NCBI GenBank assembly: GCA_035288045.1
Contig: DATEBA010000064.1
Coordinates: forward strand, 1 to 38,503
DNA length: 38,503 nt
Direction: 5' to 3'
Source: DATEBA01 sp035288045
GTDB lineage: Bacteria > Actinomycetota > UBA4738 > HRBIN12
The notes beneath the pieces were generated by a model, which was not told the DNA's origin, ran no database searches, and saw only the letters and a list, made by a program, of their open reading frames with translations. Position numbers and translations under genes: made by a program. Positions 31,105 to 38,206 of the stretch are shown here, in pieces (positions within the stretch are counted from its first letter, which is position 1; each line of letters starts with the position of its first letter).

Positions 31105-31437
31105 GTGGTCCGTGACGTCGTCCTCCCGGTGCTCGTTCCGCTCGGCCTGTTCGGTGGGATGGTGGCTTCCGCCGCGAGGAGCCCCGTGCCTCGCCCCGTG
31201 CTCGGCGGGCGCCCGCCGCCCTTCGGAAGGCACCTCCTGGGCCACGTGGCGAAGACGCTCGCCGGCGGCTACGCGGCGTTCGTGCTGATCGTCATCGCGT
31301 TCGAGGTCGGCGTCGTGCCAGACTCCCTCGGGCCGGCGCTCCTCGGAGGTGCCTTCCTCGCGGTCATCTCCGGTGGCACGTTCCTCCTGCTCTCATGGGT
31401 CGAATGGCGGCTCCGCTCGCGGAGGTCCCGGTGCTGA
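31105..31437 (+). CDS. Small membrane protein of unknown function
   Basis: 110 residues from a GTG, 3 nt after the previous stop. Three hydrophobic helices are visible at about 5-24 (VVLPVLVPLGLFGGMVASAA), 53-72 (AGGYAAFVLIVIAFEVGVV) and 79-99 (LLGGAFLAVISGGTFLLLSW). The middle contains a Pro-rich loop with PVLGGRPPPFGR. It resembles membrane proteins found beside DUF6186 genes (possibly DUF6256), but I am not sure of the family. Its stop overlaps the proposed glnE start by 7 nt. Confidence 0.7.
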   Translation: MVRDVVLPVLVPLGLFGGMVASAARSPVPRPVLGGRPPPFGRHLLGHVAKTLAGGYAAFVLIVIAFEVGVVPDSLGPALLGGAFLAVISGGTFLLLSWVEWRLRSRRSRC

Positions 31438-34079
31438 CTCCCGAGGTCCTCGGGCGAACGCTCGCCGAGGCGCCGGACCCGGAGCTCGCGCGCGTGGCGC
31501 TGTCGCGTGTCGGCGAGGACGCGGCCGCCCGTGAGGTGCTCGAGCGCGAGGCTGTGCTCGCCACCGCGACTCGCCTCCTTGGTTTCTCGACCGCCGCGGC
31601 AGACTTCCTGGTCGCGCATCCCGACGAGACCGAGGCGCTGGCCGACGTGCACGCGCGCGGCACCGAGGAGCTCGAGGCGGAGCTGTACGCCGACGTCGCC
31701 CGGTGGGGCCCCGGGGACGGTTTGCGCAGGTTCCGGCGGCGGGCGATGCTTCGTATCGCCGCTCGTGACCTGGGCGGCGGCCCGCTCGAGGCGATCGTGG
31801 CCGAGATCTCCGCCGTCGCCGAGCAGTGCCTGCGGGAGTCCTGCCGCCTGGTCGCTCCTCCTGAGGGCTTCGCGGTGATCGGGCTGGGCAAGCTCGGCGG
31901 GGCGGAGCTGAACTACGCCTCCGACGTCGACGTCGTCTTCGTGCACTCGGGTGGAGGCGCGGAACGACAGGAGGAGATGGAGCGCGTCGGCGCGGCCGTG
32001 ATCAGGTTGCTCTCGGAGCCGACCCCCGAGGGCTGGGCGCTCCGCGTCGACCCGACGCTTCGGCCCGGCGGACGTGCCGGCGCGCTGTCGCGCTCGCTGG
32101 ACGCGACGTTGGCCTACTACGAGCGGGAGGCCGCCACCTGGGAGTGTCAGGCGCTGATCAAGGCCCGGCCGGTGGCCGGCGACCCGGAGCTCGGGGCGGC
32201 GTTCGTCGAGCGCGTCGCGCCGCTCGTGTATCCGGTCGAGCTGGCGCCGGCCGCGATCGAGGAGGTCCGCCGCGTGAAGGTCCGCCTGGAGGAGTACGTC
32301 CGGGCGCGCGGCAAGGAGGGGACAGAGGTGAAACGCGGGCGCGGCGGTATCCGCGACGTCGAGTTCGCGGTGCAGCTGCTCCAGATCGTGCACGGTCGCC
32401 GTGATGAGCGGCTGCGGGAGCCGAACACGCTCCGCGCGCTCGATGCGCTCGCGGCCGAGGGCTACGTGGCGGAGGACGATGCGGCCGTCCTCGCGGATGC
32501 TTACCGGTTCCTCCGCCGGCTCGAGCACCGCCTTCAGATCGTCCGCGACGTCCAGACCCACGAGCTGCCGCCAGACCGCCCGGCCCGCGACAGGCTCGCG
32601 CGATCCCTCGGGCTCGACGGGCCCGACGCGCTGGCCGAGGAATACGAGCGTGAGACTGCGCGCGTCCGCGGGCTCCACGAGCGGTTGTTCTACCGGCCGC
32701 TGCTCGAGGCGTTCGCAGGGCCGCGCGCGCCGCGTCCCGGGGTGGAGCGCGAGGCGACCGAGGAGCTACTTGCAGGACTCGGCTTCGACCGACCGCAGGC
32801 GGCGTTCGAGGTGCTTCACCGGCTCGTGGACCCTTCGACCCGCATCGGCAAGGTCCTGTCGCACCTGTTCCCCGTGATGGCTCCGGCGCTGGCCCTGGGC
32901 GCCGATCCGGACGCCGCGCTGGTCCGGCTGTCGCGCGTTGCCGACGCGATCGGTGCACGGGCCGACGTCGCCGACCGGCTCGCCGCGGATCCGGCGGCCG
33001 CCCGGCGTCTCGCGCACGCGGTCGCCGCCAGCTCGTTCGCGACGGATCTTCTCGCGGCCGCCCCCGATCGCGCGGCGGCTCTCACGGACGGCGAGGGGGA
33101 CCCGGCGGCCGCGCTCGTCAGCGTCGTGGGCCGGTACGCATCGCGCGAGCTCGATCCGCGCGATACGGGGCGGGAGCTTGCCTCGGTCGCCGACCGGGTG
33201 ATCGCCGAAGCCGTGGAGGCCGCCGGCGCCGAGCTTCCCTTCGCCGTGATCGGCCTCGGGAAGCTCGGCGCCGAGGAGCTGAACTTCGCCTCCGACCTCG
33301 ACGTGGTCTTCGTCTACGAGGGCGAGGGGGCCGAGGAGCTCCGGCACGCCAGCGAGGTCGCCGAGCGCGTGCTGACATCCGTCCGTGAGGCCGGATGGGA
33401 GCCCGACGCCGACCTTCGACCCGAGGGCCGGAGCGGACCGCTCGCCCGCTCGGTCGCCGCCTACCTCGAGTACTGGGAGCGCTGGGCGGAGCCCTGGGAG
33501 TTCCAGTCGCTCCTGCGCGCGCGCCCCGTCGCGGGCGACGAGGGGCTCGGGTTTCGCTTCTGCTCCTGGGCCTCGGACTTCGCCTACCCGGAGCACCTCA
33601 CGATCGACCGTGCCGCGGAGATGCTCCGCATGCGCAGGAGGATCGAGCGCGAGCGCGTCAAGCCGCCGGAGGCGACACGGTTCCACTTCAAGCTCGGATA
33701 CGGCTCGCTCGCGGACGTGCAGTTCGCCGTCGAGGCGTCGCTGATGCGCCACGGCGGCGAGCGCCCCGAGATCCGCAGCCGCCGTACGCTCGAGTCGATC
33801 GAGCGGCTCGTGGAGGCGCGGCTCATGGAGGACGGCGTCGCGCGCGATCTCGGCGAGGCGTTCGTGTTCCTCTCCGACGTGAAGAACGCGATCGAGGTCG
33901 ACCGCCGTGTCCACGCCGAGATGCTGCCGGCCGCGCCCGACGATCAGGCCGCCCTTGCGCGCCGGCTGGGGTACGAGGAGTATGCGCGGCAGGCGTTCCT
34001 GGACGACTACCGCCGGATCACGCGGAGGGCCCGGCGGGCGATGGAGCGGGTCTTCGCCGAGACCGAGGATGGAGCGTGA
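31431..34079 (+). CDS. glnE: Bifunctional glutamine synthetase adenylyltransferase / deadenylylase
   Basis: 882 residues from a GTG at 31431 with GGAGG 5 nt before it; upstream ATGs at 31395 and 31404 have no ribosome binding site. GlnE attaches AMP to a Tyr of GSI-beta to switch it off and removes it again, in the cytoplasm. The two nucleotidyltransferase halves repeat the motif VIGLGKLGGAELNYASDVDVVFVHS (about residue 145-165) and VIGLGKLGAEELNFASDLDVVFVYE (about 600-625). Each half also has a (R/H)xVKxxxEEY or RxRRIERERVKPP stretch and G.GGIRDVEFAVQLLQ / YGSLADVQFAVE helices. The target glnA lies 1.3 kb away on the other strand. The length is a little short of the usual 940-1000 residues. 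Confidence 0.92.
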   Translation: MLTPEVLGRTLAEAPDPELARVALSRVGEDAAAREVLEREAVLATATRLLGFSTAAADFLVAHPDETEALADVHARGTEELEAELYADVARWGPGDGLRRFRRRAMLRIAARDLGGGPLEAIVAEISAVAEQCLRESCRLVAPPEGFAVIGLGKLGGAELNYASDVDVVFVHSGGGAERQEEMERVGAAVIRLLSEPTPEGWALRVDPTLRPGGRAGALSRSLDATLAYYEREAATWECQALIKARPVAGDPELGAAFVERVAPLVYPVELAPAAIEEVRRVKVRLEEYVRARGKEGTEVKRGRGGIRDVEFAVQLLQIVHGRRDERLREPNTLRALDALAAEGYVAEDDAAVLADAYRFLRRLEHRLQIVRDVQTHELPPDRPARDRLARSLGLDGPDALAEEYERETARVRGLHERLFYRPLLEAFAGPRAPRPGVEREATEELLAGLGFDRPQAAFEVLHRLVDPSTRIGKVLSHLFPVMAPALALGADPDAALVRLSRVADAIGARADVADRLAADPAAARRLAHAVAASSFATDLLAAAPDRAAALTDGEGDPAAALVSVVGRYASRELDPRDTGRELASVADRVIAEAVEAAGAELPFAVIGLGKLGAEELNFASDLDVVFVYEGEGAEELRHASEVAERVLTSVREAGWEPDADLRPEGRSGPLARSVAAYLEYWERWAEPWEFQSLLRARPVAGDEGLGFRFCSWASDFAYPEHLTIDRAAEMLRMRRRIERERVKPPEATRFHFKLGYGSLADVQFAVEASLMRHGGERPEIRSRRTLESIERLVEARLMEDGVARDLGEAFVFLSDVKNAIEVDRRVHAEMLPAAPDDQAALARRLGYEEYARQAFLDDYRRITRRARRAMERVFAETEDGA

Positions 34080-34942
34080 GCCTGGGGAGGGTGGCTATCG
34101 CGGTGATGCTGGCGGCCACGGCGTGCTCCTCGCCCGCGCAGGCGCCGCCCGCGCAGGCGCCGCCGGCCGACTTCGGTTCGGCGGTCGGGATCTTCCTGAT
34201 GGACCGCGACGGTGCCGGCGTCCGCGAGCTGGTGGCCGGCGGGAACCCCGCATGGTCGCCCGACGGCTCCCTTCTCGCGTTCGCCGGTTCGGACGGAGTC
34301 GGGAACGTCGACGTCTACGTGGTGGACGCGCAGGGAGGGGGCGGCGTGCGGCTGACGAACGCCCTGGGGCACGACTCCGTTCCGACGTGGTCCCCCGACG
34401 GCGATCGCATCGCGTTCATGAGCGACCGCGACGGAAACGACGAGATCTACGCGATGAACTCGGACGGCTCGGAGCAGACCCGGCTCACCGACACGCCTTG
34501 GTCCGATGCGCACCCGACCTGGTCACCCGACGGTAGCCGGATCGCGTTCGACGGCGGCCCTCCCGGCGAGCACGACATCTACCTGATCGACCCGCAGGGC
34601 GGGTCCCGCAACGCGATCGTAACCCGGCCGGGCGACCAGTGGTTCCCCGCCTGGTCACCCGACGGCCGCGGCATCGCCTACGGGGACGCCACCGACGGGC
34701 GCATCTACCTCGGCATCCTCGACCCCCACGGGAGCCTGGGCCTCAGCGTCACGATCGCCGACGGCTACGCGCCTAGGTGGTCGCCGGGTCAACGCATCCT
34801 GTTCCTTCACGGCGGTGACCTCTTCTCGGTCCGGCCGACCGGACTTCACATGAAGCGGCTCACGACGACGCCCGAGGAAGAGGGTGCCGCCGACTGGGCG
34901 CCTGGCGGCGCCGTCATCGCCTTCGCGCGCGTAGCGGCCTAG
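34076..34942 (+). CDS. TolB-like propeller lipoprotein
   Basis: 288 residues; its GTG overlaps the glnE stop (GTGA). Residues 1-17 form a lipoprotein signal (VAIAVMLAATACSS, lipidated Cys near 17), followed by a Pro/Ala linker repeating APPAQAPP. About five blades of the TolB/PD40 type follow: W-SPDGSLLAFAGSDG, W-SPDGDRIAFMSDRDGNDEIY, W-SPDGSRIAFDG, W-SPDGRGIAYGD and a last partial unit. It probably sits on the outer face of the membrane. Coupling to glnE may be only a matter of shared transcription; no functional link is known. Confidence 0.83.
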   Translation: MSLGRVAIAVMLAATACSSPAQAPPAQAPPADFGSAVGIFLMDRDGAGVRELVAGGNPAWSPDGSLLAFAGSDGVGNVDVYVVDAQGGGGVRLTNALGHDSVPTWSPDGDRIAFMSDRDGNDEIYAMNSDGSEQTRLTDTPWSDAHPTWSPDGSRIAFDGGPPGEHDIYLIDPQGGSRNAIVTRPGDQWFPAWSPDGRGIAYGDATDGRIYLGILDPHGSLGLSVTIADGYAPRWSPGQRILFLHGGDLFSVRPTGLHMKRLTTTPEEEGAADWAPGGAVIAFARVAA

Positions 34943-34950
34943 GTCACGGT

Positions 34951-35301
34951 CTACGAGGAGCGGGCGCGGGCGAGCGCCTTCACGACCGAGCGGGCCGTGA
35001 GGAGAGCGACGAGCGCGATCAGCTGCCCGAAAAGGATCACCCGTGTGAGGTCGACGGCCGGGCGCCACTCGATCTCGTCCCCGCGTATCACGTACGCGCC
35101 GATCGGCCGGGCGTTCATCCCGAAGCCTCCCCCCGAGCCGCTGCCCGTGCCCTCGGGTCCTTCGCCGCCGCCCCCGCCCGCGCCGCCCTGGACCTTGGCG
35201 GCGGGGATGATCGTGAGCCCGTTCTTGTCGTAGGGCTGCCCGTACACGCGCTGGACCGTCATCACGTCACGCGCCCCGGAGATCGTCTCCTGGACGTCCA
35301 T
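34951..35301 (-). CDS. GerW/YtfJ family protein
   Basis: 116 residues; the ATG is preceded by AAGGAGG with 4-6 nt spacing. Family marks: an N-terminal helix, RVYGQPYDKNGLTIIPAAKV, the Gly-rich loop (GGAGGGGGEGPEGTGSGS), GGFGMNARPIGAYVIRGDEI and the C-terminal transmembrane helix (ILFGQLIALVALLTA). In Bacillus the relative GerW/YtfJ is linked to spore germination, but actinobacterial members are widespread in organisms that do not make endospores and their role is not known. The protein is probably membrane-anchored by its C-terminus. Confidence 0.87.
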   Translation of the reverse strand: MDVQETISGARDVMTVQRVYGQPYDKNGLTIIPAAKVQGGAGGGGGEGPEGTGSGSGGGFGMNARPIGAYVIRGDEIEWRPAVDLTRVILFGQLIALVALLTARSVVKALARARSS

Positions 35302-35377
35302 CTCTGCCTCCTTCCCCTAAGCGTCTCCCACCCATCCTGTCACTCCACGGCCGGGAACGTCGAGGCGGGCCGGGGCC

Positions 35378-36808
35378 CTAGAGGTCGAAGTAGAGCGAGA
35401 ACTCCCAGGGGTGCGGCCGCAACCGGACCTCGTCGACCTCGTGGAGGCGTTTGTACTCGATCCACGTGTCGATCACGTCCTGCGTGAACACCCCGCCCTC
35501 GAGGAGCCAGCCGTGGTCGGCCTCGAGCGAGTCCAGCACCTCCTCGAGCGATCCGGGCACCTGCCTCACCATCGCCTTCTCGGCGGGCGGGAGGTCGTAC
35601 AGGTCCTTGTCCATGGGCTCCGGGGGCTCGATCTTGCTCTTGATGCCGTCCAGCCCCGCCTGCAGCTGCGCCGCGAACGACAGATAGGGGTTGCACGAGG
35701 GATCCGGCGTCCGGAACTCCAGGCGCTTGGCCGCCGGCGACTTGTAGTAGAGGGGGATCCGAACGCAAGCGCTGCGGTTACGCTGCGAGTACACGAGGTT
35801 GATGGGCGCCTCGTACCCGGGCACGAGCCTCCGGTAGGAGTTCGTCGTCGGGTTCGTGAACGCCAGCAGGGCAGGCGCATGGTGCAGAAGCCCACCGATG
35901 TACCAGCGTGCCGTGTCGCTGATCCCCGCGTAGCCGACCTCATCCCAGAATAGGTTCTCGCCGCCCCTCCAGAGACTCTGGTGCGTGTGCATCCCCGAGC
36001 CGTTGTCCTGGAAGATCGGCTTGGGCATGAACGTGACGGTCTTGCCGTTCCGCCACGCCGTGTTCTTGACGACGTACTTGTACTTCATCACGTTGTCCGC
36101 TGTGCGGAGAAGCGTGTCGTAACGCATGTCGATCTCGGCCTGGCCTGCGGTTCCGACCTCGTGGTGGTGCACCTCGATCTCGATGCCGACCTTCTCGAGG
36201 TTGAGGACCATCTCGCTGCGCAGGTCCTGGTAGTGATCCATCGGCGGGACCGGGAAGTAGCCCTCCTTGTACCTGGGCTTGTAGCCGAGGTTCGGCGCGC
36301 CGGTGATCTCGCGGTCGCGACCGGAGTTCCAGACCCCTTCGAGCGCATCGAGGTGGTAGTAGCCCTCGTGCTGGTTCTGGTCGAAGCGCACGGAGTCGAA
36401 GATGTAGAACTCGCACTCGGGGCCCCAGTACGAGACGTCGGCTATCCCGGTCTGCCGCAGGTACAGCTCCGCCTTGAGCGCGATGTAGCGCGGGTCGCGC
36501 GTGTACATCTCGCCGGTCACCGGGTCGCGGACGAAGCAGTTGATCACGAGGGTGGGGTGCTCGGTGAAGGGATCCACGAACGCGCTGCCCGGGTCGGGCA
36601 CAAGGAGCATGTCCGACTCCTGGATCTCCTGGAAGCCGCGGATCGAGGAGCCGTCGAAACCGAAGCCGTCCTCGAAGCTCTGCTCGGACAGCTCAGAGAT
36701 CGGCACGGAGAAGTGCTGCATGAGGCCCGGCAGGTCGCAGAAGCGCAGATCCACGATCTGCGCGCCCGACTCGCGCGCCAGCGCCAGAACCTCGCTCGGC
36801 GTGGTCAT
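35378..36808 (-). CDS. glnA: Glutamine synthetase type I, GSI-beta
   Basis: 476 residues; the ATG is preceded by AAGGA. It makes glutamine from glutamate, ammonia and ATP. Motifs: DLPGLMQHFSVP, GFDGSSIRGFQEIQESDM, YWGPECEFYIFD, VHHHEVGTAGQAEIDMRYDTL, GSGMHTHQSLW, NSYRRLVPGYEAPINLVYS, FRTPDPSCNPYLSFAA and the adenylylation site DKDLYDLPP with Tyr404, aligned with Tyr397 of the E. coli enzyme. The presence of glnE in the same block fits regulation by AMP transfer. A GlnR-type box at 36881-36896 lies upstream. The region 35302-35377 before the GerW gene holds nothing else. Confidence 0.95.
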   Translation of the reverse strand: MTTPSEVLALARESGAQIVDLRFCDLPGLMQHFSVPISELSEQSFEDGFGFDGSSIRGFQEIQESDMLLVPDPGSAFVDPFTEHPTLVINCFVRDPVTGEMYTRDPRYIALKAELYLRQTGIADVSYWGPECEFYIFDSVRFDQNQHEGYYHLDALEGVWNSGRDREITGAPNLGYKPRYKEGYFPVPPMDHYQDLRSEMVLNLEKVGIEIEVHHHEVGTAGQAEIDMRYDTLLRTADNVMKYKYVVKNTAWRNGKTVTFMPKPIFQDNGSGMHTHQSLWRGGENLFWDEVGYAGISDTARWYIGGLLHHAPALLAFTNPTTNSYRRLVPGYEAPINLVYSQRNRSACVRIPLYYKSPAAKRLEFRTPDPSCNPYLSFAAQLQAGLDGIKSKIEPPEPMDKDLYDLPPAEKAMVRQVPGSLEEVLDSLEADHGWLLEGGVFTQDVIDTWIEYKRLHEVDEVRLRPHPWEFSLYFDL

Positions 36809-36842
36809 GGTTCCTTCCCCCTTCCGCTCGACCGACGGGGCA

Positions 36843-36848
36843 AGGGTA
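36843..36848 (-). promoter_or_regulatory. Putative -10 box of glnA
   Basis: TACCCT on the minus strand, giving a transcription start near 36836 and a short leader with AAGGA before the ATG. The GlnR-type box would then be centred near -52. No good -35 is visible, as expected for an activated promoter. Confidence 0.35.
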
Positions 36849-36880
36849 TTCGCGGTCGCGGGCGCGCTGGTTTCCGGTGG

Positions 36881-36896
36881 GTTACGACTTGGTTAC
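36881..36896 (-). promoter_or_regulatory. GlnR-type box upstream of glnA
   Basis: The minus strand reads GTAAC-CAAGTC-GTAAC, an exact direct repeat of GTAAC at 11-bp spacing. This is the operator layout expected for an OmpR-type dimer and for GlnR in actinobacteria. The glnR gene itself lies about 320 nt upstream. Confidence 0.72.
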
Positions 36897-36940
36897 GCCG
36901 CGGACCGGGGAGGGCGATGCTGAGGATCCGGCCGCGGTGG

Positions 36941-37111
36941 CTAGGCCTTGGGAACCCGGAGGTCGGTCGGGTCGGCGTGGGGGAACCGCTGGGGCTCGCG
37001 GATCGCCTCGACGGGGACCAGCCGGAGGATCGGCTGGGCTATGGTCGCCAGGACGCGAACCAGAGCCACGATCCCGAGGAGCCCTCCTGCGATCCCGATC
37101 CCGATCTCCAT
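36941..37111 (-). CDS. Small membrane protein, 56 residues
   Basis: The ATG at 37111 has AGGA 6 nt before it (a second ATG two codons earlier has no proper spacing). The product begins MEIGIGIAGGLLGIVALVRV, a transmembrane helix, continues with LATIAQPILRLVPVEAIREP and ends in a polar tail. Codon usage is that of the neighbouring genes. It lies between glnR and glnA on the same strand, so it may share the transcript of either. No family is recognised. Confidence 0.68.
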   Translation of the reverse strand: MEIGIGIAGGLLGIVALVRVLATIAQPILRLVPVEAIREPQRFPHADPTDLRVPKA

Positions 37112-37194
37112 GACCATTCCTGTTTCGGCATCCCGGGAGCCGTCGGAGCACGGCCCGGGGGAGCCATCTTCCCATAGTCCGAACTGACCAGGTA

Positions 37195-37216
37195 GGGCCG
37201 GACGAAGAAACGGCCC
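37195..37216 (-). terminator. Hairpin after glnR
   Basis: GGGCCG (37195-37200) pairs with CGGCCC (37211-37216) across a 10-nt loop, 3 nt after the glnR stop. There is no T run, so it may be a U-less actinobacterial terminator. Confidence 0.45.
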
Positions 37217-37218
37217 GG

Positions 37219-37896
37219 CTACATGGGGGTTTCCTGGTCGAGGTCGGCGGCCCGATAGCCCACTCCCCTAACGGTCTCGATCAGGAACTCGTGCTCGGGG
37301 CCGAGCTTGGCTCTCAGGCGCCGGACGTGGACGTCGACCGTGCGCGTGCCTCCGTAGAAGTCGTATCCCCAAACCTCCCGCAGGAGGACCGGCCGAGTGA
37401 ACACCCGTCCGGGGCGCGTGACTAGGTATCTGAGCAGCTCGAACTCCTTGTAGGTCAGGTCGACGGGGCGGCCGCCCAGTGTGACCCGGTAGGTGTCGGT
37501 GTCGAGCGTGAGCGGGCCGAGACGGATGGTGGTTCCACCGCCGCCGCCCAAGCGCCCCCTGAGGATCGCCAGACGCACCCGGATCTCGGGCTCCGGCGCG
37601 CCGGGGAGTAGCAGCTCGTCCGCCACCTGGTGCCATGGGAACCGGTCTAGGTCCGAGCGCTCGACTACGGCGACCGCCGGCGGTCGCGACTCCAGCTCGC
37701 GGAGCGCCCGGAGGACGGCGAACCCCTGACCGGGGTTCTCGGCGGCGTCGACCACGACGAGCTCGGGGGCGAGGTCCACCACCCGGTTGATCCCGGCGGT
37801 CGAGAGCAGTTCCGTCTTCACGTCGACGCCCGCCGCGGCGAGCGCCGGCACCGCCTCCTCAGGCGTTCGGTCGGTCAACAACACCGTGTGCCCCAT
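37219..37896 (-). CDS. glnR: OmpR-family nitrogen regulator GlnR
   Basis: 225 residues. The C-terminal winged helix (about 125-220) is close to GlnR: VDLTYKEFELLRYLVTRPGR, FTRPVLLREVWGYDFYGGTR, then TVDVHVRRLRAKLGPEHEFL and TVRGVGYR. The N-terminal receiver (about 1-110) is atypical: it keeps an Asp near 50 (LVVVDAAE) but lacks the usual acidic pair and the conserved Lys, as in known GlnR proteins that work without phosphorylation. GlnR activates or represses nitrogen-assimilation genes. Two boxes in this window fit its operator. The ATG at 37896 lies 6 nt after TATCCT. Confidence 0.87.
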   Translation of the reverse strand: MGHTVLLTDRTPEEAVPALAAAGVDVKTELLSTAGINRVVDLAPELVVVDAAENPGQGFAVLRALRELESRPPAVAVVERSDLDRFPWHQVADELLLPGAPEPEIRVRLAILRGRLGGGGGTTIRLGPLTLDTDTYRVTLGGRPVDLTYKEFELLRYLVTRPGRVFTRPVLLREVWGYDFYGGTRTVDVHVRRLRAKLGPEHEFLIETVRGVGYRAADLDQETPM

Positions 37897-37902
37897 GTCC
37901 CG

Positions 37903-37908
37903 AGGATA
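37903..37908 (-). promoter_or_regulatory. Putative -10 box of glnR
   Basis: TATCCT on the minus strand, 6 nt before the ATG at 37896, with no ribosome binding site. It fits a leaderless mRNA. Confidence 0.48.
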
Positions 37909-37969
37909 GCGGCCGGCGCCGACGAAGGTACCCTTGACCTGCGATGTTCCGGAGGTGGCAAAGGTTCCC

Positions 37970-38206
37970 GTGCCGAGCGTGAGGCTGTTCGCATCGCTGC
38001 GCGAGCTCGCCGGTGCCTCCCGCGTGCAGGCGGAGGGGGCGACCGTCGGCGAGGTGGTCGAAGCCCTTGCGGTCCGCTACGGGGAGCGTTTCGGCGACAT
38101 CGCCCGGTCCGGCTCCTTCGTCGTGGACGGCGAGCGCGCCGGGGCCGACGTCAGACTGTCCGGCGACGAGGAGGTCGCGCTCCTGCCCCCGGTCTCCGGA
38201 GGCTAG
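37970..38206 (+). CDS. MoaD/ThiS-family sulfur carrier protein
   Basis: 78 residues from the GTG at 37970, which has AAAGG 5 nt upstream; the frame is open back to a TTG at 37934. The ubiquitin-like fold is clear: VRLFASLRELAGASRV, a helix with TVGEVVEALAVRYG, FVVDGERA, DVRLSGDEEVALLPPVSGG. The C-terminal Gly-Gly is the site of thiocarboxylate formation. MoaD passes sulfur to the molybdopterin precursor; other members serve thiamine or cysteine synthesis. It is divergent from glnR, and its stop shares CTAG (38203-38206) with the next gene. Confidence 0.87.
   Translation: MPSVRLFASLRELAGASRVQAEGATVGEVVEALAVRYGERFGDIARSGSFVVDGERAGADVRLSGDEEVALLPPVSGG

Noticed and set aside
33395..34075. Upstream extension of the TolB-like lipoprotein inside glnE
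   Set aside because: It is a shadow frame; the GTG at 34076, coupled to the glnE stop, opens directly into a lipoprotein signal.
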